Assembly (NCBI GenBank): GCA_013287775.1
Contig: JABDDE010000012.1
Location: 1 to 42,359, forward strand
Length of the DNA: 42,359 nucleotides
Direction of reading: 5' to 3'
Origin: Chlamydiota bacterium
Lineage (GTDB): Bacteria > Chlamydiota > Chlamydiia > Chlamydiales > FEN-1388
Under the pieces are notes generated by a model. That model saw only the letters and a list, made by a program, of their open reading frames with translations, did not search any database and was not told the DNA's origin. Of the stretch, positions 26,744 to 35,587 are shown one piece after another. The translations under genes were made by a program, and so were the position numbers. How positions within the stretch are numbered: position 1 is the stretch's first letter; every line of letters starts with the position of its first letter.

Positions 26744-28987
26744 ATGATATCAGCCTCATCTTCATCCTCAGCTGCCTCAGTTACATCTCAGGCAATGCAA
26801 AATACAGAACGAAAGTACCACCCACAAGCCCGCATGGCTTGTATAAGAAATGTGTTATCAAAGCCACGGCTTCTCCCCGAAAACGTCTATGCCACTCTTG
26901 TAGCTGATTGCCTCATCCGTCCTGATGGCTCATTCGATCGTAATCTTATTCCTAATGTAGAGAGGTTGATGGTACGCCGTGATCATATGAATAATCCACG
27001 CCCTGGGTTTGATACCCATCTTGCTAACGTGCTGCGCAAGTTTCGTGATGATACCGCTCTCAATACAGCTTTTGCAACACCACCAGCATCTTTATCTGAA
27101 GAAGGGGCAAGTATTATTCGAACTCACCTTTGCATGCCACAAACAAAGCCCATTAAGGCCCGTCATATTCAAAAAGTGCGTTTAGCAACCCTACTTGCAC
27201 GGTGGAGGCAATTTGAGACCGGGACATGCTATATCATAGCTATAAACAATTTCAAGAGATCTTCAAGGCTTCAGCGTGTTATTGAAGAACAACGCGAGTT
27301 GCTTGAACGAGGATGTGTTGATTATACTATTGAAGGGAAAAAATATTCATTCCGCGGTCTCAATGTTCCTTTTCGATACCCGCTTCACGATGTACTATCG
27401 ACCGATAATATACCTCAGCTCCTACAAACTAACTATATCGGCGATGCCATACGGCTTTGTCGAAAAGATACAGAATCAAATACTGCCTTTCAGGATAGAG
27501 TAGGTAATGCAGTGCGACACCTACGTGGCCAAAATAACGCTTCTCTCTTATCACTGTTGAATACACTGTTGCCACGGCCAAGAACAGAAGAGGGTCAAAG
27601 GCGTTTTGAACATGCCTGTAGGATAGCAATAGCAGGATTTGAACCACCACTTTCTCGTATGCACGAGAATGCCATGGCAAGCGTGATATTTCCGCCCTTT
27701 CACGCAACTGGAGGACAACAAAATGTTGGTTATGAGGTGTATCGAGATACTCTTATCGATACATTTCAAAGGCTTGTGAGTAACGTCTGTTCAGCGCTAC
27801 CATTCCATGGTCTGTCTTTAAATAATTCTGAACAAGAAATAATACAGCGCTATGATACTATTGCACAACGTCAGCAGTGGAGACCACCCCGCTTTTCAGA
27901 ATTTCGTCTCGTTGCAGTGCCTCCTCAAGATCCAAGAGATCCTCAGCTTCATGTCCACCTCTACATGAACGATCGACAAGTGACCGAAGAAAGTTTTGGC
28001 AGCGCCCTGAAGGATGTTATGGTTGCAGCTATGCTAGAAAAAAACCTTCCTACAATAGCAAGTTTTCTCTTAGATAGACGACCCGAGTTTTTTACAGATA
28101 TTTTTATTCCAAAATTTTCGCAAACATTACGGCAGCGTATAACCAACTGCAGACAAGAGGAACAACCGTGGGACTTTGTCCTTAACTCATGTGATGAGCG
28201 TTATTGGTGCACGGTTTTAGAAACCCCTTATCAGCCAAACATTCGCATTACACTAGGGAATAGCCAAAATGAGAAACAAGAGGAGAAAATCGTAGGAATA
28301 TACCGCATCGTACAACAGGCAGCGGAGCGTCGCCGCATACAAAATAGGCAAGCGACTACAGAAGAGGCATCCCCTATACCTCTCTTGATACCGGGTCACA
28401 TGGGCCTTTTTACACCCAATACTATCCTTTTTTCAATACCATGCGATACTCAAGCACACTTTACGGAGTGGGCTCAAGCGCGCATGAATGCAATAAACAA
28501 CGTTCCTACTGCAAGATGTCCCCTGACATGTGAAAAAATTCAAGAATGGGTAAAAAATTATCTAGAAGGTATACCTCAAGAGCAAATCGAACATGCCCGG
28601 AATGAATTGAAAAGTGATGCTTGCCATCGAATGTCTCTACAGGCATACATACAGCTTGCAATACAAATAGCATTAGACTACCGGCTAGGGTGTGATGCTG
28701 CATTTAATGATACGCAACATGCTATGCGATTAGATTGGCTCGATTTTGGAGTGTTCTTCAAACTGAATGAGGAACAGAGTGATCTCATTCAAACAGCAAC
28801 CATTCGATATGCCGATACTAACTGGGAACACCTATCATCTGCAAACACTTTTGTTTCTCGTGATTTGTGTTTTTATCCTTCTGTAGTAAAAAGGCAGTGG
28901 GAAAGCGCTGCTATATCGAAAGACTGGAGTCATATAGAACGGCATAAGGTACCTTGGCTTCTCATCTCCGCTTCAGCAACGGCTTAG
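26744..28987 (+). CDS. Hypothetical protein (747 aa), Ser-rich leader, no recognised domain
   Basis: Long ORF, MISASSSSSAASVTSQAMQNTERKYHPQARMACIRN…. Confidence 0.75.
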   Translation: MISASSSSSAASVTSQAMQNTERKYHPQARMACIRNVLSKPRLLPENVYATLVADCLIRPDGSFDRNLIPNVERLMVRRDHMNNPRPGFDTHLANVLRKFRDDTALNTAFATPPASLSEEGASIIRTHLCMPQTKPIKARHIQKVRLATLLARWRQFETGTCYIIAINNFKRSSRLQRVIEEQRELLERGCVDYTIEGKKYSFRGLNVPFRYPLHDVLSTDNIPQLLQTNYIGDAIRLCRKDTESNTAFQDRVGNAVRHLRGQNNASLLSLLNTLLPRPRTEEGQRRFEHACRIAIAGFEPPLSRMHENAMASVIFPPFHATGGQQNVGYEVYRDTLIDTFQRLVSNVCSALPFHGLSLNNSEQEIIQRYDTIAQRQQWRPPRFSEFRLVAVPPQDPRDPQLHVHLYMNDRQVTEESFGSALKDVMVAAMLEKNLPTIASFLLDRRPEFFTDIFIPKFSQTLRQRITNCRQEEQPWDFVLNSCDERYWCTVLETPYQPNIRITLGNSQNEKQEEKIVGIYRIVQQAAERRRIQNRQATTEEASPIPLLIPGHMGLFTPNTILFSIPCDTQAHFTEWAQARMNAINNVPTARCPLTCEKIQEWVKNYLEGIPQEQIEHARNELKSDACHRMSLQAYIQLAIQIALDYRLGCDAAFNDTQHAMRLDWLDFGVFFKLNEEQSDLIQTATIRYADTNWEHLSSANTFVSRDLCFYPSVVKRQWESAAISKDWSHIERHKVPWLLISASATA

Positions 28988-28989
28988 GA

Positions 28990-29053
28990 ATCGTTAAGAG
29001 ATTTTCTTCGTATTGCAAGGGCGTTGCATTCACAAAGCTCCAAACATAGTTGG
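28990..29053 (-). pseudogene. Duplicated fragment of tag gene
   Basis: ttttcttcgtattgcaagggcgttgcattcacaaagctccaaacatagttggaa closely matches tag interior at ~25751-25813. Confidence 0.75.
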
Positions 29054-29190
29054 AACCCGCTTGACAAATCTAAAAACGATATGATACTCTGAATCCGATT
29101 GCGCGAGCGGCTCTTGCAGAATTCTGAAAAGCGAATTTTTGTCTGTTTCGGTTTCACGAGTGCCTCTTGACCGCATAATAATGGAGTTAT

Positions 29191-29353
29191 GAGGTACTTG
29201 CAAAATTCCGTTGGAGACAAAATTTGATGATTTTGGCGATGGGGGAAATTTTTTCCAAATCGACATACTCCTTCGAGTAGGCGATTTGAAAAAGATTTTC
29301 TCCAGCGACAAAAGCGCGAATTTTGGCCCAAATCGGAATTTCGCAAGTACCTC
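29191..29353. mobile_element. MITE-like palindromic element, copy 2
   Basis: GAGGTACTTGCAAAATTCCG…CGGAATTTCGCAAGTACCTC flanked by TTAT on both sides (29187-29190, 29354-29357). Confidence 0.8.
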
Positions 29354-29359
29354 TTATGT

Positions 29360-30328
29360 ATGGTCACAACAAAAACAGTACTGCGTGCAATAGGGCTCTT
29401 GCTCGCGTTTTGTGGCAGCGTGCCTGTATTGTATGCACAGCAGTCGCACAAACAAAAATTCACTCTGCAACCGGCTGGATATTATTTTAAATCTGCCTAC
29501 GAAATTCAATTGCTTTCCCATCCTCATACTCGTCCACTCAAGGTAAAATTATGGATAGGGAGAGTATCTCCTTACATACTTACTTCAAATAGCAAATCAA
29601 CCCCAAGCATACACAGAGGGCCGAAAACAAATTATCATAAAGGGAATTTTGCTGGGCAGTTAACATTTGCCATCGATAAAAAACATGCCTATATCGCCTT
29701 TGACAGAAACAAACAGAAAAAGTTACAGCTAAAGGCTGAAAATATTGCTTCCACCTCTCTCTGGCATACCCCATTACATAAAATTTTAGAAAATGTATGG
29801 AGATATGACCAGAATCCCAGGAAAAAAAACGAGCAGTCGCACATGCCCCACACACCTGTCTCAGCACCATTTTCCATACGTCCAGATACCCGTGTAGACA
29901 ATTATCATGAATTGGATGCAACCTATGTCGTACGCTCGAAATCCAAGCCATTTTCCTCTTTCTCCAGAAGGCTTATTTATACCATTATCCAGCCTAAAAT
30001 AGATAGACATAATAAAACACGAGGCACGCGAGCATCTGTTATATTTTATCAACACAAAGATTGCCGTCGCTGTGTCATGTATTATAATGTCACTAAAAAA
30101 GGGCTTTGCGAAATTGAAACAAACATCACACATACCTACCTGAAAGGAATCGCAAAAAAAGCTGCGGAAAAGAGTGTGATGTTATATTTTAAATTACTGA
30201 ATGCTGATAAAAAATTGTGTACAATCTACAAAAATAACGCCATGTGCGACTTTTCCTTAAGGAAAAGTGCACATGGCGAAAATAGCGCATATAGTGCCAA
30301 TGCATTTAACGCGATGTGCGATTTATGA
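29360..30328 (+). CDS. Secreted-looking protein, paralogous to C-terminal domain of 30404-32245
   Basis: Signal-like MVTTKTVLRAIGLLLAFCGSVPVLYAQQ; FTLQPAGYYFKSAYEIQLLSHPHTRPLKVKLWIGRVSPYI shared with downstream ORF. Confidence 0.7.
   Translation: MVTTKTVLRAIGLLLAFCGSVPVLYAQQSHKQKFTLQPAGYYFKSAYEIQLLSHPHTRPLKVKLWIGRVSPYILTSNSKSTPSIHRGPKTNYHKGNFAGQLTFAIDKKHAYIAFDRNKQKKLQLKAENIASTSLWHTPLHKILENVWRYDQNPRKKNEQSHMPHTPVSAPFSIRPDTRVDNYHELDATYVVRSKSKPFSSFSRRLIYTIIQPKIDRHNKTRGTRASVIFYQHKDCRRCVMYYNVTKKGLCEIETNITHTYLKGIAKKAAEKSVMLYFKLLNADKKLCTIYKNNAMCDFSLRKSAHGENSAYSANAFNAMCDL
30238..30278. repeat. Dispersed palindrome family copy 6 (inside CDS 3' end)
   Basis: cgccatgtgcgacttttccttaaggaaaagtgcacatggcg. 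Confidence 0.9.
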
Positions 30329-30403
30329 GCTGTTCGAATTGTAAGGGTTTATACGTTTTCTTTGCCCAAAGGGCAAAAATTGCAAAAATAAGGAATCATA
30401 GTC

Positions 30404-32245
30404 ATGCGAATTATTGCTTTGTCTTTAGCTATTTTATTTTTTAACCTTCCCTACCTCCCTGCTAAGGCTATCCACCTTTTTGTCGCTGGAGACACACATA
30501 TTAAAGGGATTGGAAAAAGCGTAAAAAAAGATTGTGATAATGTAGTGAAAAGTTTTTCTTATATTGCAGAATTATGTAAAATACCTATCCATGTTGCAAA
30601 AATTACAAGTTCTGATAAAAATTTAACATACAATCGTCTTACCACACTGATAAAAAAAAAGCGTATTTCTCGTAATGATGTAATTGTTTTTTATTTCTCT
30701 GGACATGGTAGTAGGGATTGGCATACTCGTTTGATTTGGCCTCGTATGGGATTTAGTGATCGCAGTATCAATTCCACGTTGATTATTGAGAAACTCATCA
30801 AGAAAAAGGCGGCCTTAACTCTTGCGTTTATTGATTGTTGTAATAAAAATCCAATAAATATCATTCTCCGTGACACTGAGACTATCTCATCATGTAACTC
30901 CCTACCTAAAAAAAATGCGCAAATCAAAAAAAATTGCCGCAACCTTTTCTTTAATAATTGTGGAATAATAATTGCCTCAGCTGCACAACCAGGCGAATTG
31001 GCTACTTGTGTGAAGAAAGGAAGCTATTTTACCAATTCCTCATTGAATACGTTCTTTCGTAAATTGCAATCATCATCCCCTCAATGGGACTCTATTCTTG
31101 AAGAGACTAAAAAATCCTGCTATGAAGAAAGCCTTGAGGCAAATAAAAAAGAACACGAACAGTATCCCCATCTCCCTCTTGATCCCCCACAAACGTCACA
31201 ATATGTCTTTCTCCTTGGCGAAAAAAAGAAAAAAGTGCACGAATATATACACCATATACGTCATTTTTGTATCTATCGACAAGACATACAGAATCCTAAA
31301 GATGCGTCACCTGATCAGCGTTTTGATGAAAATGTCCGTAACTCTGTGAAGTTTAAGATGGATATCGAACCACTTGCAAAATTCCATCGTACAAAAAGTC
31401 ACTTGCAAATGACTCCAAAACGTCACCGCACACCTCAATTCACTCTGCAACCGGCTGGATATTGTTATCAGACTAGCTATCAGATCCGATTGCTTTCGCA
31501 TCCTCATACTCGTCCACTAAAGGTAGAGGTATGGGCAGGTAGGTCCTCTCCTTACATACGGTTCATAGGTATGATAAGATCCACCACCCCCATGCAAAGT
31601 AGGCATCATGGTCCTCTAAACGAAAAGAATTTTGGAGGACGGTTCACATTTACTATCGATAAAAAACATGCTCATATTGCCTTTGAAAAAGACAAACAGA
31701 ACAAGCTACAGCTAAAGGCAGAAAATATTCTTCCTACCTCGATCTGGCACACTCCGCTACATAAAATTTTAGATAATATATGGCGATATGATAGAGATGG
31801 CAAAAAAAAATGGAAACGGTTGGGTATACCTCTCACACATATCTCTACCCCTTGTTCCATACGGACAGACTATAAAGCTGGTTGGTTTCATGATGAATTG
31901 GATGCGACATACGTTTTACGTTCAAAAGCAAAGCCATTTTCCTCTTGTTCCGGAATGCATATTTATATACTTATCAGGCCTACAATAGATAGGCACAATA
32001 AAATACGAAATACGCAAGCAATTGCTGAGTTTTATCCTTATAAAGATGGAGAACGTTGTCTCGTATGCTATTATGTCACTAAAAAAGGGCTGGGGAAAAA
32101 AGCACAAACAGATATAAAGAAAGGCGATACTTATTTAGAAAAAATCGCAAAGAAAGCATTAGAAAAAAGCACAACATTATATTTAAAAATAAAACAAGCC
32201 GAAAAAAGATTGTATAGAACACACAAGAAAACAAAACATAAATAA
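30404..32245 (+). CDS. Caspase-family (peptidase C14-like) protein with signal peptide and C-terminal paralogous domain
   Basis: MRIIALSLAILFFNLPYLPAKAIHLFVAGD; DVIVFYFSGHGSRD (His, 30701-30709) and LAFIDCCNK (Cys, 30830-30844); ASAAQPGELA. Confidence 0.8.
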   Translation: MRIIALSLAILFFNLPYLPAKAIHLFVAGDTHIKGIGKSVKKDCDNVVKSFSYIAELCKIPIHVAKITSSDKNLTYNRLTTLIKKKRISRNDVIVFYFSGHGSRDWHTRLIWPRMGFSDRSINSTLIIEKLIKKKAALTLAFIDCCNKNPINIILRDTETISSCNSLPKKNAQIKKNCRNLFFNNCGIIIASAAQPGELATCVKKGSYFTNSSLNTFFRKLQSSSPQWDSILEETKKSCYEESLEANKKEHEQYPHLPLDPPQTSQYVFLLGEKKKKVHEYIHHIRHFCIYRQDIQNPKDASPDQRFDENVRNSVKFKMDIEPLAKFHRTKSHLQMTPKRHRTPQFTLQPAGYCYQTSYQIRLLSHPHTRPLKVEVWAGRSSPYIRFIGMIRSTTPMQSRHHGPLNEKNFGGRFTFTIDKKHAHIAFEKDKQNKLQLKAENILPTSIWHTPLHKILDNIWRYDRDGKKKWKRLGIPLTHISTPCSIRTDYKAGWFHDELDATYVLRSKAKPFSSCSGMHIYILIRPTIDRHNKIRNTQAIAEFYPYKDGERCLVCYYVTKKGLGKKAQTDIKKGDTYLEKIAKKALEKSTTLYLKIKQAEKRLYRTHKKTKHK

Positions 32246-32263
32246 AAACCTAAGAGATCATAT

Positions 32264-33235
32264 ATGAATAGCTTTATTGTATATTTGACTATTATATTTT
32301 TTAACATTTCCGCTTTATCCGCTAAGACTATTCACCTTTTTGTGGTTGGTGATACTCATGATCGTAAAATTGGGTATTCTGTAAAGAAGGATTGTGAAAA
32401 TGTAATAAAAAGTTTTTCTTACATCGCTGAGTTATGTGACGTACGCATTCATGTTACAAAACTTACAGCTTCCAATCACAAACTAACATATAACCATCTT
32501 AGCAGGCATATTAAAAAAGCACATATATCAAGACATGATGTTATTGTTTTTTATTTCGGCGGGCATGGTAAGAGAGATCCACATACGCGTTTGATTTGGC
32601 CAAGTATGCAATTTAGTAAGAAAGATTTTTTCGATTCCACGTTGATTATCGAGAAATTATTTAAAAAAAGGGCCGCTTTGACTCTTATTTTGATAGACTG
32701 TTGTAATAAAGGCTCGATAATGGTACGTGGGATAGAGAACATCTCGTCACTTCAACCTTTACCTCAAAAAAACGCTCAAATCAAGAAAAATTGCCGGGAA
32801 TTGTTTTTCAATAGCTGTGGCGTAGTAATTGCATCAGCTGCGCAGCCAGGTGAGGTCGCGATTTGTTGGACGACAGGAGGCTTTTTTACAAACTCTTCAT
32901 TGAATATACTCTTTCGTAGATTGCAATCACCCTCCCCCCAATGGGAATCTATTGTGGAAGAGATTAAAAAATCTTGCCATGAAGAAAGTGTCGAATTACA
33001 TAAAAAGCTGGTTGAGACATATCCTAAGCAATTTTTTCCACCTCCTCAAACACCACAATACGCTCTTCTCCTTGGCGAAAAAATGAAAAAAGTGCGTGAG
33101 TATATACACCATATACGTCATTTCTGCCTCTATCGGAAAGAAACACAGAATCCTAAGGATTTACCTCTAGGTGACCCGCGTTTTGATGAAAGCATTCTTA
33201 ACTTGATCAGATTTAAAATGGAGATTGTTGATTAG
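32264..33235 (+). CDS. Caspase-family (peptidase C14-like) protein, caspase domain only
   Basis: MNSFIVYLTIIFFNISALSAKTIHLFVVGDTHD; FYFGGHGKRD and LILIDCCNKG; ASAAQPGEVA; paralogue of preceding gene. Confidence 0.8.
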   Translation: MNSFIVYLTIIFFNISALSAKTIHLFVVGDTHDRKIGYSVKKDCENVIKSFSYIAELCDVRIHVTKLTASNHKLTYNHLSRHIKKAHISRHDVIVFYFGGHGKRDPHTRLIWPSMQFSKKDFFDSTLIIEKLFKKRAALTLILIDCCNKGSIMVRGIENISSLQPLPQKNAQIKKNCRELFFNSCGVVIASAAQPGEVAICWTTGGFFTNSSLNILFRRLQSPSPQWESIVEEIKKSCHEESVELHKKLVETYPKQFFPPPQTPQYALLLGEKMKKVREYIHHIRHFCLYRKETQNPKDLPLGDPRFDESILNLIRFKMEIVD

Positions 33236-33261
33236 TTTCTATGATACAAAAGCGTTTTACA

Positions 33262-34008
33262 ATGAATAAGCTGGTTCGGGATAACATACCTGCGATTATG
33301 CGAAAAGCAGGAATACTTGTTCATGAACGAGTACTCGAGCAGGAAGAATTTATCGAGAAAGTCAAAGAAAAACTGCACGAGGAAGCCATAGAGGTTCAAA
33401 GAGCACAGAACACACATGAGCTCGCAGAAGAGCTTGCCGATGTACTGCAAGTCGTCTATGCACTGAGCGCAGCATATGGGCTGACATTCGAGGAAATTGA
33501 AAAACTGAGGCTTGCCAAACAGGAAGAGAAAGGCGGATTTCATCAAAAAATATATACTAGCTGGATTGATATTGAAGAAAGTAATCCAGCATATGCGCGC
33601 TATCTTACTAAATCACATGGTCATGAGGTGGCAGGCTGTCTTTTTTGTGAGATGGGACGCAGCAAAAGGCAAGCATCGATTAGAGAATTTGCCTATTGCT
33701 ATGCTTTTAAAGATGAGTTTCCTGTCTCTCCAGGGCACGTTCTTATTATTCCCTATGAACATACAGAACACTGGTTTACAGCACGTCATGAAGTGCGCAC
33801 TGACATGATACGAGCACTTGACTGCATGAAAGAGCAGCTCGATGCAGAATATACACCTCATGGCTATAACATCGGCGCTAATTGTGGCCTCATGGCTGGA
33901 CAGAGCATCATGCATTTACATATGCATCTTATTCCTCGTTATCAAGGTGATATGGATAACCCCAAAGGGGGCGTTCGAGGCGTCATTCCATCGAAACAAA
34001 AGTATTGA
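33262..34008 (+). CDS. MazG-like/PRA-PH pyrophosphohydrolase fused to HIT domain
   Basis: MNKLVRDNIPAIMRKAG…EEAIEVQRAQNTHELAEELADVLQVVYAL; GCLFCEM…FPVSPGHVLIIPYEH…SIMHLHMHLIPRYQGD. Confidence 0.85.
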   Translation: MNKLVRDNIPAIMRKAGILVHERVLEQEEFIEKVKEKLHEEAIEVQRAQNTHELAEELADVLQVVYALSAAYGLTFEEIEKLRLAKQEEKGGFHQKIYTSWIDIEESNPAYARYLTKSHGHEVAGCLFCEMGRSKRQASIREFAYCYAFKDEFPVSPGHVLIIPYEHTEHWFTARHEVRTDMIRALDCMKEQLDAEYTPHGYNIGANCGLMAGQSIMHLHMHLIPRYQGDMDNPKGGVRGVIPSKQKY

Positions 34009-34118
34009 GAACTTAATTATACTTTGGGGCGTTGAGGTAAAGAGACCGAAGGCATGTAGCTAAGGCAATGAAGAAGCCGAGAGAGCTCTCCATAAGCTGG
34101 TGCGGTCATAATTCATAC

Positions 34119-34154
34119 CATGTGCGGCTAATCCTTCCGGAAAAGTCGCACATG
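34119..34154. repeat. Dispersed palindrome family copy 7 (degenerate)
   Basis: catgtgcggctaatccttccggaaaagtcgcacatg. Confidence 0.75.
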
Positions 34155-34245
34155 ACGTGAATTTCTCAAAAGATTCTCAAAGATCCTGTAGGCATGAAAT
34201 ACGTGATAGGGTATAATGAATTCGCGTTCATGCAAATATTTTTTT

Positions 34246-34287
34246 ACGTCCTGTGTCATTTTTCGTCAGAAAAATGACACAGGACGT
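34246..34287. repeat. Palindrome related to the dispersed family, copy 8
   Basis: acgtcctgtgtcatttttcgtcagaaaaatgacacaggacgt, directly before ATG 34301. Confidence 0.85.
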
Positions 34288-34300
34288 AATACAGGACACT

Positions 34301-35527
34301 ATGCGTAAGCTTCCTATTGGTATTGATGATTTCAAGGAAATTATAGAAGAAAATTATCACTACGTTGACAAAAGCCTGTTTATCAAGGAACTCCTTGATT
34401 TTGGATCCAAAGTCACGCTTATTACTAGACCTCGGCGCTTTGGCAAAACCCTGAATCTCTCAATGTTAAAGTATTTCTTTGAAAAAACACCCAACTCCAC
34501 AGCCTTCCTCTTTGATGGCCTGGATATAGCAAAACATCCAGAATGCATGAAGCATCAAGGGCACTACCCTGTTATTTTTCTGACGTTTAAACTTATTAAG
34601 GGAGAGACATGGGATTCATGTTTTAGTATGATAAAGAGGGTCATCGCTAATGAATTTCGCCGACATAACTATCTCCTTGAAAGCCCTGTCCTTGATAAAT
34701 ATCAAAAACGAGATTTTGAAGCGATTATTGCCCAAACTGCAGACAAAGAGACATACCAAGTAAGCTTAAAAGACCTTACCACATATCTTGCAAGACATCA
34801 TAATACCAAGCCCATTGTTTTGCTTGATGAATATGATGTCCCTATGCAAGAAGGCTTTAAGTATTCCTATTATGAAAAGACGACACTCTTTATGAGCTGC
34901 TTCATCGGTGATGGATTAAAGGGAAATGAATATCTAGGTTCTGCAGTCGTTACTGGCTGCATGCGTATTAGTGAGGAAAGTATTTTTACTGGGTTCAATA
35001 ATCCAGATGTGTATACCATGCTCGACAAGGCATATTCAGATAAATTCGGGCTATTAGAAGACGAGGTAAAAACACTCTTAAATCAATGCGGAATCGCAAC
35101 ATCCCAACAAACATGCATGGAAGAAATTCGGGCATGGTATAATGGTTTTTCAAGCGGTCACCATACCACCTACAATCCCTGGTCTATTATCAACTTTATC
35201 AATAAAAATTGTGAATTTAATTCCTATTGGATAAACACGAATAGCAATGATATTATTAAAAATCTTATCAAAAATAGTGATGAAGATGTGAAAGAGGAGA
35301 TCGCTCAGTTACTACAAGGAAAGACCATTTACAAAAAGGTAAATGAAAACATCGTTTTTGCCGATCTTGATGCAGGAGAAGAGCCCGTTCTATGGAATTT
35401 CTTATTGTTTAGTGGTTATCTTTCGTTCAAAAACCTTCGCCTTGGTAATAACAACTTCCGTTATGCTGATTTATTCATCCCTAACAAAGAAATTGCACTT
35501 ATCTACAAATCAACCATATTGGGGTAA
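34301..35527 (+). CDS. AAA-ATPase (PF09820-like), apparently lacking most of the C-terminal DUF1703 nuclease region
   Basis: MRKLPIGIDDFKEIIEENYHYVDKSLFIKELLDFGSKVTLITRPRRFGKTLNLSMLKYFFE; ends IPNKEIALIYKSTILG just before a large hairpin. Confidence 0.85.
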   Translation: MRKLPIGIDDFKEIIEENYHYVDKSLFIKELLDFGSKVTLITRPRRFGKTLNLSMLKYFFEKTPNSTAFLFDGLDIAKHPECMKHQGHYPVIFLTFKLIKGETWDSCFSMIKRVIANEFRRHNYLLESPVLDKYQKRDFEAIIAQTADKETYQVSLKDLTTYLARHHNTKPIVLLDEYDVPMQEGFKYSYYEKTTLFMSCFIGDGLKGNEYLGSAVVTGCMRISEESIFTGFNNPDVYTMLDKAYSDKFGLLEDEVKTLLNQCGIATSQQTCMEEIRAWYNGFSSGHHTTYNPWSIINFINKNCEFNSYWINTNSNDIIKNLIKNSDEDVKEEIAQLLQGKTIYKKVNENIVFADLDAGEEPVLWNFLLFSGYLSFKNLRLGNNNFRYADLFIPNKEIALIYKSTILG

Positions 35528-35576
35528 GTGGTCAGTCCCCTACGGCCCCCAAAGGGGGCTGTAGGGGACTGACCAC
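35528..35576. repeat. 49-bp hairpin (23-bp arms, 3-nt loop, one wobble)
   Basis: GTGGTCAGTCCCCTACGGCCCCC AAA GGGGGCTGTAGGGGACTGACCAC. Confidence 0.95.
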
Positions 35577-35587
35577 AAAACGAAAAA

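Noticed and set aside
28984-29463. 159-aa and 93-aa minus ORFs
   Set aside because: Run through the tag scar and MITE copy 2; contain the same peptides as the ORF over MITE copy 1, so a repeat artefact.
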